Source: Chersky-806 sp038252255
Lineage (GTDB): Bacteria; Actinomycetota; Acidimicrobiia; IMCC26256; JAENVU01
Reading direction: 5' to 3'
Length of the DNA stretch: 64,000 nt
Assembly (NCBI GenBank): GCA_038252255.1
Contig: JBBSAM010000005.1
Coordinates: 62,001-126,000 of the forward strand
A model generated the notes under the pieces. The model searched no databases, was not told the origin of the DNA, and worked only from the letters and a program-made list of their open reading frames with translations. This document shows, one piece after another, positions 42,584 through 50,907 of this stretch; positions within the stretch are counted from its first letter, which is position 1; each line of letters starts with the position of its first letter. Position numbers and translations under genes: made by a program.

Positions 42584-42928
42584 GTGATCGCCGCCAGAGC
42601 GGCCGCGGACAAGAAGGCCGAAGACACCCTTGCCCTCGAGGTGGGGGACATCATCGGCATTGCGGAAGTGTTCGTGATCACGAGCGGCACCAACACGCGT
42701 CAGGTGCGCACGATCTGTGATGAGGTGGAGCTGGCGCTGAAGCGCGAGGACGGCACCGCGCCGCGCAGCGTCGAAGGGCTGAGCGATGCGTCCTGGGTCC
42801 TGCTCGACTACGGCGACCTGGTCGTGCACGTGTTCCTCTCGGAGACCCGCGAGTACTACGCGCTGGAACGGCTGTGGACGGACGCCCCCCGCATCGCCTG
42901 GGAGCCGAGCTCCTCCGCCGCGCGCTGA
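42584..42928 (+). CDS. rsfS: Ribosomal silencing factor RsfS
   Basis: The product is about 114 aa. The core is AADKKAEDTLALEVGD, VITSGTNTRQVRTICDEVE, and WVLLDYGDLVVHVF, as in RsfS/Iojap proteins. It binds L14 and blocks subunit joining under starvation. The GTG at 42584 has no ribosome binding site, whereas an in-frame CTG at 42563 sits 6 nt after GGAAGGA; the real start may be that CTG, which would add seven residues. Confidence 0.92.
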   Translation: MIAARAAADKKAEDTLALEVGDIIGIAEVFVITSGTNTRQVRTICDEVELALKREDGTAPRSVEGLSDASWVLLDYGDLVVHVFLSETREYYALERLWTDAPRIAWEPSSSAAR

Positions 42929-42929
42929 T

Positions 42930-42947
42930 CCCGAGATCTGTCTCGGG
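42930..42947. terminator. Hairpin after rsfS
   Basis: CCCGAGA-TCTG-TCTCGGG is a perfect 7-bp stem with a tetraloop, one base after the rsfS stop, in the gap between convergent rsfS and hisF-like genes. There is no U-run. Confidence 0.5.
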
Positions 42948-42988
42948 CGAGCTCCGGACCGCGATCGCCGGGCGCCCGTGAGCGGCCC

Positions 42989-43783
42989 CTAGTCCACCCA
43001 GGGACGCATCGGCACGCCCAGCTCACCGAGCGCATCCTTCAGCTCCCGGACACCCAGGTTCCGATCGAAGCGGGGCGAGTAGAGGATCGAGCTGATGATG
43101 GCAGCCGACGCGCCACCAGCTGTGAGGCCGTCGGCAATGTGCTCCGGCGTCCCCGCGCCACCGGACGCGATGACGGGCAGGTTGACGGCCGCGGCAACCG
43201 CACTCGTGATCTCGAGGTCGTAGCCCGACGCGGTGCCGTCCCGATCGATGCTGTTCACCACGATCTCACCCGCGCCCAGCTCCTCGCCGCGCTGAACCCA
43301 CTGCAGCGCGTCCATCCCGGTCGCTACTCGCGCGCCGTCGATGAACACCTCGTATCCACTGGGGATGTCGCGGCTCGGCTCGACCCGCTTCACCTGCGTG
43401 CTCAGCACGATGCACTGGCGACCGAACGCTTCCGCGCCCTGGCGGATGATGTCGGGCTCGCGAACGGCCATCGAGTCGATGCTGATCTTCTCGGCGCCTG
43501 CCTTGAGGACCTCGAACATGTCGTCGATCGAGCGGATGCCCCCGCCGACCGTGAACGGGACGAACACGTGCTCCGCGACGCCGCGCACGGTGTCGAGATC
43601 GATCTTGCGCTTCTGGGCGCTGGCCGTGATGTCGTAGAAGACGATCTCGTCGATCTGATCCTCGTAGAGGAGCTGCGCGAGGTCCGAGGCGGGCGCGACG
43701 TCGATGTTGTCCTGGAACTGCCGGGCCTTGGTGACGCGGCCGTCCACCACGTCGAAGCAGGCGATCAGCCGCTTGGTCAGCAT
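42989..43783 (-). CDS. hisF: HisF-like cyclase subunit with altered active site
   Basis: The product is 264 aa and numbers exactly like Thermotoga HisF. The (beta/alpha)8 fold, Asp11 (CFDV), Lys19, Asp51 (FYDITAS), IDRDGT and ASGGAG phosphate sites are kept. Asp130, the general acid of the cyclase reaction, is Gln (LSTQVKR); Asn103 is Asp and Asp98 is Glu. HisF normally turns PRFAR plus ammonia into IGP and AICAR for histidine synthesis. The changes question that role. I chose the ATG at 43783, which overlaps the hisH end by 7 bp. No other his gene is in the window. The symbol names the family only. Confidence 0.75.
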   Translation of the reverse strand: MLTKRLIACFDVVDGRVTKARQFQDNIDVAPASDLAQLLYEDQIDEIVFYDITASAQKRKIDLDTVRGVAEHVFVPFTVGGGIRSIDDMFEVLKAGAEKISIDSMAVREPDIIRQGAEAFGRQCIVLSTQVKRVEPSRDIPSGYEVFIDGARVATGMDALQWVQRGEELGAGEIVVNSIDRDGTASGYDLEITSAVAAAVNLPVIASGGAGTPEHIADGLTAGGASAAIISSILYSPRFDRNLGVRELKDALGELGVPMRPWVD

Positions 43784-44391
43784 TCGGCGCCGTCCCAGGC
43801 GGCGAAGCCGCGGAGCAGGCGCAACCCGAGCTCGCCGCTCTTCTCGGCGTGGAACTGGGTCGCGACGATGTTCTCCCGGGCGACGACGGAGCAGAACTCG
43901 ACGCCGTACTCCGTCGTGCCGAGCACGTCGTCCTCGTCGGCCGGCGCCGCGTAGTACGAGTTGACGAAGTAGCAGTGGGTCGGGTCGGGCAGCCCGGCGA
44001 CGACCGGGTGCTCCCGGCGGAAGCGCACCGCGTTCCAACCGATCTGCGGCACCCGGTTTGTATCCGGGAACCGGCGCACCTCGCCTTTCAGCCAGCCGAG
44101 CCCGTCGGCGTCGCCCTCGGCGCTGCGTTCGAAGAGCACCTGGAGACCGATGCAGATGCCAAGGAAGGGCACCTTGTCGTCGAGCACGCGACCGCGGAGG
44201 GGATCGAGCAGGTCCGACTCGGCGAGCGACGCCAGCGTCGCGCGGGCCGCGCCGACACCCGGGAGGATGAGCCGGTCGACCGGGGCCAGCTCGTCGGGCG
44301 CGGTGATGAGCCGCGCGTCGAGGCCCAGGCGCGAAAGTGCGTACATGACGCTCGGTGCGTTGCCGGCTCGATAGTCGATGACTCCGATCAC
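43777..44391 (-). CDS. hisH: HisH-type glutamine amidotransferase subunit
   Basis: The product is 204 aa, class I amidotransferase fold. The triad Cys80 (GICIGLQ), His181 and Glu183 (FHAEKSG) is intact, as is the LPGVGA oxyanion region, so it should release ammonia from glutamine to its HisF partner. The GTG at 44391 gives the family start MIGVIDYRAGN; the longer frame upstream is antisense to the membrane-protein gene. Lying after a membrane-protein gene and not in a his operon, it may serve a paralogous amidation or a dedicated pathway. Confidence 0.85.
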   Translation of the reverse strand: MIGVIDYRAGNAPSVMYALSRLGLDARLITAPDELAPVDRLILPGVGAARATLASLAESDLLDPLRGRVLDDKVPFLGICIGLQVLFERSAEGDADGLGWLKGEVRRFPDTNRVPQIGWNAVRFRREHPVVAGLPDPTHCYFVNSYYAAPADEDDVLGTTEYGVEFCSVVARENIVATQFHAEKSGELGLRLLRGFAAWDGAEC

Positions 44392-44459
44392 GGCGGCGAG
44401 TCTACGGAGCGCAGGCTGGAATGGGCACGAAGTATGGAAGCCGGAGCGACCATCGCCGG

Positions 44460-46028
44460 TCAGCGGGGTGTGATCGCGTAGACCTTCGCCCGGCCCTCGG
44501 TGTGCAGGAGCTGGAGCGGGTAGTGCGTGTCGGTGACGAGACACGTCGCGCCGTACCTGGCCGCGATGCGGTTGACCTGCTCGAGTGTGAGCGAGTTGAA
44601 GGCGTGCCGCATGTCCTCGAGGCCGCCGTGCCAGCCGCGACCGTCGAAGTAGGACGCCCCGCCGACGAGCTGGTCGATGCGCCGCTTCCACTCGCCGAGC
44701 CGGTCGTAAGGGATCGCCTGCCAGTTCGCGACCTGAGGAACTGCAGCCCGGTCGAAGGCGTCCTGGCGATCCACCGGAAAGATGCAGGTCGTGGTCGGCG
44801 GCAGGTTCCGGTGCACCCAGTCGAAGGTCATCGAGACGTTGTCGGAGGTGGTCCACGCCTGCACGTTGCGGCGGATCAGCCGCGGAGCCGCGAGGAGCGG
44901 GGCGGTGGGGAACACCGCGATGACGACGATGACGGCGAAAGCGAGGTAGCCGCGGCGCCGGGTCCGCCGTCTCCGCCGCCGGCTCGTGGTTTGCACACGC
45001 ACCGCCTCGATCGCGAGCCGCACGGCTTGGAAGAAGAACACGAGTGGGACGATGAGCGGGAAGGAGCGCAGCGGCATCAGGCGCAGGTAGGCCCAGAAGT
45101 GAACCGCCCGCGCGAAGAACGCGAGCACGAACGGGACCGCGGCCGCGAGCTGGAACGCGGCGAAGAACCGTTGGGTGAGATCCCTGACCGACCGGCGGTA
45201 CGCCCAGAGGTTGAACGCAAGCATCGCGACGAGCAGCAGCACGTGGAGCGTGATCTGGCCGAGGGGAAGCGTCGTGCCGCCGAAGAACGGATCGGTGTGG
45301 TACGGAATCGCCTGGAGCACCACGAAGCGCTGGACCGCCAGCGTCGTGCTCCCGAGGGCGGCGAGCGCCCCGACGATCCCGGGGATCGCGAGGATGGCCG
45401 CGAGCCAACACCATCGCAGGGTCGTGGCCCGGGTCTCGCGGAGGGCCAGCAGCGAGAGGCCGACGCCCCATGCTCCCCACATGCCCACCGCGGGATGGAA
45501 GCTCACGGTGAGGCCGAGGAGCGCGAGCGCGAGTGGGATCCGCTTCGACGTGACGGCGAGCAACGCGCCGAGGAAGCAGACGTACGCCACCGTCTTGGCC
45601 TCGAACGTGCCGAGGATCCACTCGCCGCCCATCAGCGCCTGGTTGCTCACGATCCAGAGGCTCACCGCGGCCGCCGCGGGCCAGGGCTTCAGGCCGAGCC
45701 GGTTCCCGATCCGGATCAGCAACAGTCCGAGCACCGGCCAGAACACGAGACGGCCGATCCAACCGAACGCGGAGATCGAGACCGAGCCGGCGAGAGGTGC
45801 GAACAGGTGGTCGAAGAGCCAGTGCTCACCGAACGAGCCGGAGAAGGTCCAGTCGCCGGCGAGATAGGACGAGTCCGCGACCCGCCGTACGAGCGGGAGG
45901 TACAGCTCCTCGCTGAGCCGGGGAACCGGGCCGCCGTAGAGCAGCAGCGTCACGCCGAGCACGAGGAGGGTCGGGCCCAGGAGCCCCCGAGCGTCGGTCC
46001 TGCTTGCCGATTGGCCCCGCTCGATCAA
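44460..46028 (-). CDS. Multi-pass membrane protein with C-terminal extracytoplasmic domain
   Basis: The product is 522 aa with about ten to eleven hydrophobic helices (starting LLGPTLLVLGVTLLLYGG), one Arg-rich cytoplasmic loop (RRRRRRTRRR) near residue 345, and a soluble C-terminal domain of about 140 residues after the last helix. The layout resembles GT-C type glycosyltransferases and related uncharacterised families, but I see no decisive motif. The start is a TTG with GGAGGAG 4 nt upstream and a TAAAGT -10 at 46047-46052. It leads the operon with hisH and hisF, with 68 bp to hisH. Confidence 0.7.
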   Translation of the reverse strand: MIERGQSASRTDARGLLGPTLLVLGVTLLLYGGPVPRLSEELYLPLVRRVADSSYLAGDWTFSGSFGEHWLFDHLFAPLAGSVSISAFGWIGRLVFWPVLGLLLIRIGNRLGLKPWPAAAAVSLWIVSNQALMGGEWILGTFEAKTVAYVCFLGALLAVTSKRIPLALALLGLTVSFHPAVGMWGAWGVGLSLLALRETRATTLRWCWLAAILAIPGIVGALAALGSTTLAVQRFVVLQAIPYHTDPFFGGTTLPLGQITLHVLLLVAMLAFNLWAYRRSVRDLTQRFFAAFQLAAAVPFVLAFFARAVHFWAYLRLMPLRSFPLIVPLVFFFQAVRLAIEAVRVQTTSRRRRRRTRRRGYLAFAVIVVIAVFPTAPLLAAPRLIRRNVQAWTTSDNVSMTFDWVHRNLPPTTTCIFPVDRQDAFDRAAVPQVANWQAIPYDRLGEWKRRIDQLVGGASYFDGRGWHGGLEDMRHAFNSLTLEQVNRIAARYGATCLVTDTHYPLQLLHTEGRAKVYAITPR

Positions 46029-46046
46029 TTCGCTCCTCCGGCTCGG

Positions 46047-46052
46047 ACTTTA
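46047..46052 (-). promoter_or_regulatory. -10 element (TAAAGT) of the membrane protein-hisH-hisF operon
   Basis: TAAAGT on the minus strand lies 18 nt before the TTG start, leaving room for a short leader with the ribosome binding site. Confidence 0.4.
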
Positions 46053-46200
46053 CGTCCCCGGTGGCGCGAACCGGGACCACCGCGTCACCGCCCGCGCGCT
46101 GCGTAGGGGCGCTATCGGCAGGCGCGGGATCGTGACCGCGACCGGGTACCGGATACGGCATTCCTCGAAGCCGCGCAGGTCGCGTGGCGCGAGCCCCCAC

Positions 46201-46278
46201 GTCAACCGCAACCGTCAACCGCGACCGTCAACCGCGGGCGTGAACCGCGGTCGTTGACCGCGCTCGTTGACCGATGCG
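46201..46278. repeat. 13-bp tandem repeat array, six units
   Basis: Units start at 46201, 46214, 46227, 46240, 46253 and 46266, each beginning GTCAACCGC or a close variant (GTGAACCGCG, GTTGACCGCG). It is the only structure seen in the 545-bp non-coding stretch 46029-46573 besides the promoter near 46050. The remainder shows no gene with good codon pattern. Confidence 0.8.
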
Positions 46279-46573
46279 GACGAAGCATCCCTCGGAGCCC
46301 AACACCGCGACGGCCCTCGGCCCCGAGCGGGTCGGGCGCGCGTGCGCGTGCGCGTGCTCACCGAGCGTGCGTCGCCACCGGTCGAACGGTGTGCGCTTTG
46401 CGGTGGGGCGCGGTATGCCGCTCCGGACGGGATGGTCACCGCTCGGTTCGCGCCCGACGTGGGTTGACGGAGCCCACCGGCCGGATCGACGAGGAAGACC
46501 CATCGCCGGCAACGACGCCCGCGAGAGCAACCTATCGATCGCCACAATCGATGAAGATCCGCCAATGGATCGG

Positions 46574-46646
<73 letters not shown>

Positions 46647-46779
46647 CGAAGGAGCCTCCAAGGTATCAGCCGTACCCTCGGGCAGCGGTGGCTCGCATAC
46701 CGAGCGCATGCTCGGAACCCGGAGCTCGGGTAGGACAGCAGGTCCGCGCAATGACGGCAGCGCCACGCTGGGCTCCGCC

Positions 46780-46785
46780 TACGCT
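46780..46785 (+). promoter_or_regulatory. -10 element (TACGCT) of leuS
   Basis: TACGCT ends 8 nt before the leuS ATG, with no ribosome binding site in between. Confidence 0.45.
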
Positions 46786-46793
46786 CGCCGACG

Positions 46794-49667
46794 ATGAGCG
46801 CTCCCGATGCAGACATCCCGCAGCACCGCTACGACGCGCGGCTCGCCAACGAGATCGAGGCGAAGTGGCAGGATCGCTGGCAGACGGAGCACACGTTCTG
46901 GGCCCCGAACCCGGCCGGCCTGCTGAGTGAGGGTTTCGAAGCGGTGGCGGACCGCAAGAAGCTGTTCGCGCTCGACATGTTCCCGTACCCGAGCGGTGCG
47001 GGGCTCCATGTCGGCCACCCGCTCGGCTACATCGGCACGGACGTCTACGCGCGGTTCAAGCGGATGACCGGCCACAACGTCTTGCACGCGATGGGCTACG
47101 ACGCGTTCGGCCTGCCGGCCGAGCAGTACGCGTTGCAGACGGGGCAACATCCGCGCGTCACGACCGAGTCGAACATCGCGACGATGCGTCGCCAGCTGCG
47201 CGCGCTCGGGCTCGGGCACGACCCGCGCCGGAGCATCGCGACGACCGACCCCGCGTACTACCGCTGGACGCAATGGATCTTCTTGCAGCTGTTCGGTTCC
47301 TGGTACGACGAAGACCTGGACCGGGCGCGGCCCATCGTCGAGCTGATCCCCGTCCTCGAAGCCGACCCCGAGAGCAACTGGGCCGCGTTGCCCTCGCGCG
47401 AGCGGCGCGAGCTCGTCGACTCGTATCGCCTCGCCTACCTCGACGATGCGCCGGTCAACTGGTGCCCGGCGTTGGGAACCGTCCTCTCCAACGAGGAGGT
47501 CACGCCGGAGGGGCGGAGCGACCGGGGGAACCACCCCGTCTACCGGCGCCCGCTGAAGCAGTGGATGTTGCGGATCACCGCGTACGCGGACCGGCTGCTC
47601 GCGGACCTGGAGCCACTCGACTGGACCGAGTCGATCAAGATCATGCAGCGCAACTGGATCGGTCGCAGCGAGGGCGCGGAGGTCGACTTCGCGGTCGAGG
47701 GCCACGAAGACACGGTCATCACGGTGTTCACGACGCGCCCCGACACGCTCTTCGGCGCGACGTACATGGTGCTCGCGCCCGAACACCCGTTGGTCGACGA
47801 GATCACCCCGGCGGAGTGGCCGGGAGCGTCGATCGGGGAAGACATCAACGACATCCCGGCATCCTGGCGCGGGCTCTTCGGCGCGGAGGCCGGCCCGGCC
47901 GAAGCGATCCGCCGGTACCGTGAGTTCACCGCGCAGAAGAGCGAGCTCGACCGCCAGGCCGAGGGCAAGGAGAAGACCGGCGTCTTCACCGGCGCGTTCG
48001 CCACGAACCCGGTGAACGACGCGCCGATCCCGATCTTCATCGCCGACTACGTGCTCATGGGGTACGGCACCGGGGCGATCATGGCGGTCCCGGCGCAGGA
48101 CCAGCGCGACTGGGACTTCGCGCAGGAGTTCGATCTCCCGATCGTTCGTACCGTCGCGCCACCCGAAGGCTGGGAAGGCGAGGCGTTCCTCGGTGACGGG
48201 CTGGCGATCAACAGCGATTTCCTAGACGACCTGCCGGTCGCCGAAGCGAAGCAGGCGATGATCACGTGGCTCGAGGAGCAGGAGGTCGGGGTCGGCACCG
48301 TCACCTACAAGCTGCGTGACTGGCTCTTCAGCCGGCAGCGCTACTGGGGCGAGCCGTTCCCGATCGTCTACGACGAGGACGACCTGCCGGTCTCGCTCCC
48401 CGAGTCGATGCTCCCGGTCGAGCTGCCCGAGGTCACCGATTTCGAGCCGGAGATCGTCGCCGACGATGTCGAGAGCGTGCCCGCACCGCCGCTCGCCCGA
48501 GCCGAGCAGTGGGTGACGGTGGAGCTGGACCTTCCGCAGCCCGAGTGGGCCGGCGACGCGGGCGGCGGGACGAAGACCTACCGGCGCGAGCTCAACACGA
48601 TGCCGCAGTGGGCCGGGTCGTGCTGGTACTACCTGCGCTACCTGGATCCCACCAACGAGAACGAGTTCGTCTCGCCGGCCGCCGAGCGGTACTGGATGGC
48701 GCCGGGGCCGGGTGGGGTGGACCTGTACGTCGGTGGCGTCGAGCACGCGGTGCTGCACCTGCTGTACGCCCGGTTCTGGCACAAGGTGCTGTTCGACCTC
48801 GGTCACGTGTCGACGCCCGAGCCGTTCCAACGCCTGTTCAACCAGGGCTACATCCTCGCTCCCACCTTCACCGACGCGCGCGGGATGTACGTCGAGGCGA
48901 GCGAAGTCGTCGAACGGGACGGGAGGTTCTTCCTCGGCGACACGGAGGTGCAACGCGAGCACGGGAAGATGGGCAAGAGCCTGAAGAACGCGGTAGCCCC
49001 CGACGACATCTACCGCGACTACGGCGCGGACACGCTGCGGTTGTACGAGATGTTCATGGGGCCGCTCGACGCGAGCCGGCCGTGGAACACCTCGGACATC
49101 ATCGGTGTGCACCGCTTCCTGCAACGGCTGTGGCGCAACGTCATCGACGAGCAGACGGGCGAGCCGCGCGTCACGGTCGAACCCACCGATGACGAGACCC
49201 GGCGGCTGCTGCATCGCACGATCGACGCCGTGCGCACCGACATGGACGACCTTTCGTTCAACACCGCGATCGCCCGGTTGTTCGAGCTCAACAACCGGCT
49301 CACCCAGGTGGTGGCCGAGACGGGAGACGCGCCCGAGGAGGTCGTAGTGCTGCTCGTGCTCATGACCGCCCCCTTGGCGCCGCACGCGGCCGAGGAGCTG
49401 TGGGAGCGGCTGGGGCACGAGCAGTCGCTCGCCCACGAGGACTTCCCGACCGCGGACCCGGCGTGGCTCACGGTCGAGACGGTCGAGATCGCGGTGCAGC
49501 TCAACGGCAAGGTGCGGGCGCGCCTCACCGTTGCGTCAGGTCTCGACGAAGCCGCTACCGAAGCCGCGGCGCGCGCTGACGCACGCGTCGCCGAGCTGCT
49601 CGACGGGAAGACGGTGCGCAAGGCGATCATCGTCCCCGGTCGGCTCGTCAACTTCGTCGTCGGCTGA
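46794..49667 (+). CDS. leuS: Leucine--tRNA ligase
   Basis: The product is 957 aa, full length. The class I HIGH motif appears as HVGHP after PYPSGAG, the editing domain spans about 290-500 (TTRPDTLFGATYMVLAPEHP), and KMSKS reads KMGKS as in other actinobacteria. It charges tRNA-Leu and clears isoleucyl and norvalyl errors. The ATG is leaderless. A small HExxH gene follows after 9 bp. Confidence 0.97.
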   Translation: MSAPDADIPQHRYDARLANEIEAKWQDRWQTEHTFWAPNPAGLLSEGFEAVADRKKLFALDMFPYPSGAGLHVGHPLGYIGTDVYARFKRMTGHNVLHAMGYDAFGLPAEQYALQTGQHPRVTTESNIATMRRQLRALGLGHDPRRSIATTDPAYYRWTQWIFLQLFGSWYDEDLDRARPIVELIPVLEADPESNWAALPSRERRELVDSYRLAYLDDAPVNWCPALGTVLSNEEVTPEGRSDRGNHPVYRRPLKQWMLRITAYADRLLADLEPLDWTESIKIMQRNWIGRSEGAEVDFAVEGHEDTVITVFTTRPDTLFGATYMVLAPEHPLVDEITPAEWPGASIGEDINDIPASWRGLFGAEAGPAEAIRRYREFTAQKSELDRQAEGKEKTGVFTGAFATNPVNDAPIPIFIADYVLMGYGTGAIMAVPAQDQRDWDFAQEFDLPIVRTVAPPEGWEGEAFLGDGLAINSDFLDDLPVAEAKQAMITWLEEQEVGVGTVTYKLRDWLFSRQRYWGEPFPIVYDEDDLPVSLPESMLPVELPEVTDFEPEIVADDVESVPAPPLARAEQWVTVELDLPQPEWAGDAGGGTKTYRRELNTMPQWAGSCWYYLRYLDPTNENEFVSPAAERYWMAPGPGGVDLYVGGVEHAVLHLLYARFWHKVLFDLGHVSTPEPFQRLFNQGYILAPTFTDARGMYVEASEVVERDGRFFLGDTEVQREHGKMGKSLKNAVAPDDIYRDYGADTLRLYEMFMGPLDASRPWNTSDIIGVHRFLQRLWRNVIDEQTGEPRVTVEPTDDETRRLLHRTIDAVRTDMDDLSFNTAIARLFELNNRLTQVVAETGDAPEEVVVLLVLMTAPLAPHAAEELWERLGHEQSLAHEDFPTADPAWLTVETVEIAVQLNGKVRARLTVASGLDEAATEAAARADARVAELLDGKTVRKAIIVPGRLVNFVVG

Positions 49668-49676
49668 GTCCGTACC

Positions 49677-50021
49677 GTGCGGGCCCGTCGCCTGTCACCG
49701 GAGGCGGAGGCCGCATTCACGCACGTACCGACGATTGATCGCGCCCGGGCCCGCGTCGTCGTGGTCCACCGGCTCACTCCCGGCGTGAGCGCGATGACGA
49801 TCGGCCGCTGGATCTTCGTGCGTCGCGGTCATGAGCTCGACGTCGGGCTCATCGCGCACGAGCTCGTGCACGTGGAGCAGTGGCGAGAGCAGCACGCGCT
49901 GCCGTTCCTGTTCCGCTATCTCGGTCAGTACCTTCGCTACCGCGCTCGGGGGATGCGCCACTGGGCCGCCTACTCGGCCATCTCGTTCGAGCAGGAGGCC
50001 CGCGCCCGCAGCGGCGCCTGA
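49677..50021 (+). CDS. Small HExxH-containing protein, putative zinc peptidase-like
   Basis: The product is 114 aa. The sequence IAHELVHVEQWRE carries a HExxH zinc motif in a helix, preceded by TIGRWIFVRRG, as in small DUF4157-like proteins. A third ligand might be the Glu of SFEQEAR. There is no signal peptide. It may be a vestigial or regulatory metalloprotein; activity is not assured at this size. The start is a GTG just after leuS. Confidence 0.65.
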   Translation: MRARRLSPEAEAAFTHVPTIDRARARVVVVHRLTPGVSAMTIGRWIFVRRGHELDVGLIAHELVHVEQWREQHALPFLFRYLGQYLRYRARGMRHWAAYSAISFEQEARARSGA

Positions 50022-50048
50022 CCCCGCGTCCATTCCCCGCGACCCCCT

Positions 50049-50101
50049 CCCTCGTTTGTGCCATTCCGCTCCCTAGGGGCTCGATGCAGCACAAACGGGG
50101 G
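50049..50101. repeat. Intergenic dyad with inner stem
   Basis: The arms CGTTTGTGC (50053-50061) and GCACAAACG (50089-50097) are perfect complements and extend outward by C-G pairs with one wobble. A central near-palindrome GCTCCCTAGGGGC lies between them. It fills the 157-bp gap 50022-50178 before comEA. Confidence 0.6.
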
Positions 50102-50178
50102 CGAGCAATGCGCTCTGGTACGGTCCTGGTCTTCCCCCCGCGCTTCCTCCGGTTGCCCTCACGCGCCCGGAGGTCGCG

Positions 50179-50907
50179 ATGCACGAGTCTTCTCCCACGG
50201 ATCTACCGCCTGATCCGCGGCGTCTCGAGCTCCCGCGGCCGGTGCCGGCGCGCGGGCTCGAACGGCTACGCGAGCACTGGGACGACCCGCGGGTGCGGAT
50301 CGGCGCGCTCCTCGTCGCCGCGCTGATCACCGGGCTCGTCTGGTACCAGCTCGGTGCCCACCAGAGTGCCGGGGGTGCGCCGCCCGCGCCGGCCGCGGCA
50401 TCCACCTCGGATACTGCTTCCACCACCTCCACGCTCGCGGGCCCGCCGGCGTCGTCACGGCCGACGGGTGTCCTGCTGGTCCACGTTGCCGGCGCCGTCG
50501 CGCGACCGGGCGTGGTGCGCGTCTCGGCGGGCGACCGCGTCGTCGACGCGATCGATGCGGCCGGCGGCGGTCTGCCGGACGCGGACCTCGATCGGCTGAA
50601 CCTCGCGGCCAAGGTCACGGACGGCGAAAGGGTCGCGGTGGCCAAGATCGGCGCGCCGGCCCCGATCGAAACCGGTGTGACGGGTGCCGGCGCGGGGGGA
50701 GATGGCGCCGCTGCCGGCCCGATCAACCTCAACTCCGCCACCGCCGCGCAGCTCGAGGAGCTCCCGGGCATCGGTCCGAGCCTGGCCGCCGCGATCATCA
50801 CCGAGCGGGACAAGCGGGGCGGCTTCAAGGCGGTCGCGGAGCTGCAGGATGTCCGGGGAATCGGGGAGCTCCGGTATGCCGACATCAAGGACCTGGTCTC
50901 GGTATGA
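50179..50907 (+). CDS. comEA: ComEA-like DNA-binding competence protein
   Basis: The product is 242 aa: a cytoplasmic Pro-rich start, one membrane helix (about 41-58), a Ser/Thr/Ala linker, an SLBB domain (about 97-150, VHVAGAVARPGVVRVSAGDRV) and a helix-hairpin-helix DNA-binding end (INLNSATAAQLEELPGIGPS). ComEA binds incoming DNA outside the membrane. GGAGGT lies 4 nt before the ATG. comEC overlaps its stop by ATGA, so DNA uptake or a derived function is likely. Confidence 0.9.
   Translation: MHESSPTDLPPDPRRLELPRPVPARGLERLREHWDDPRVRIGALLVAALITGLVWYQLGAHQSAGGAPPAPAAASTSDTASTTSTLAGPPASSRPTGVLLVHVAGAVARPGVVRVSAGDRVVDAIDAAGGGLPDADLDRLNLAAKVTDGERVAVAKIGAPAPIETGVTGAGAGGDGAAAGPINLNSATAAQLEELPGIGPSLAAAIITERDKRGGFKAVAELQDVRGIGELRYADIKDLVSV

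Noticed and set aside
44392..45762. 661-codon version of HisH
   Set aside because: The extra 457 codons are antisense to the membrane-protein gene; the family begins at the GTG at 44391.
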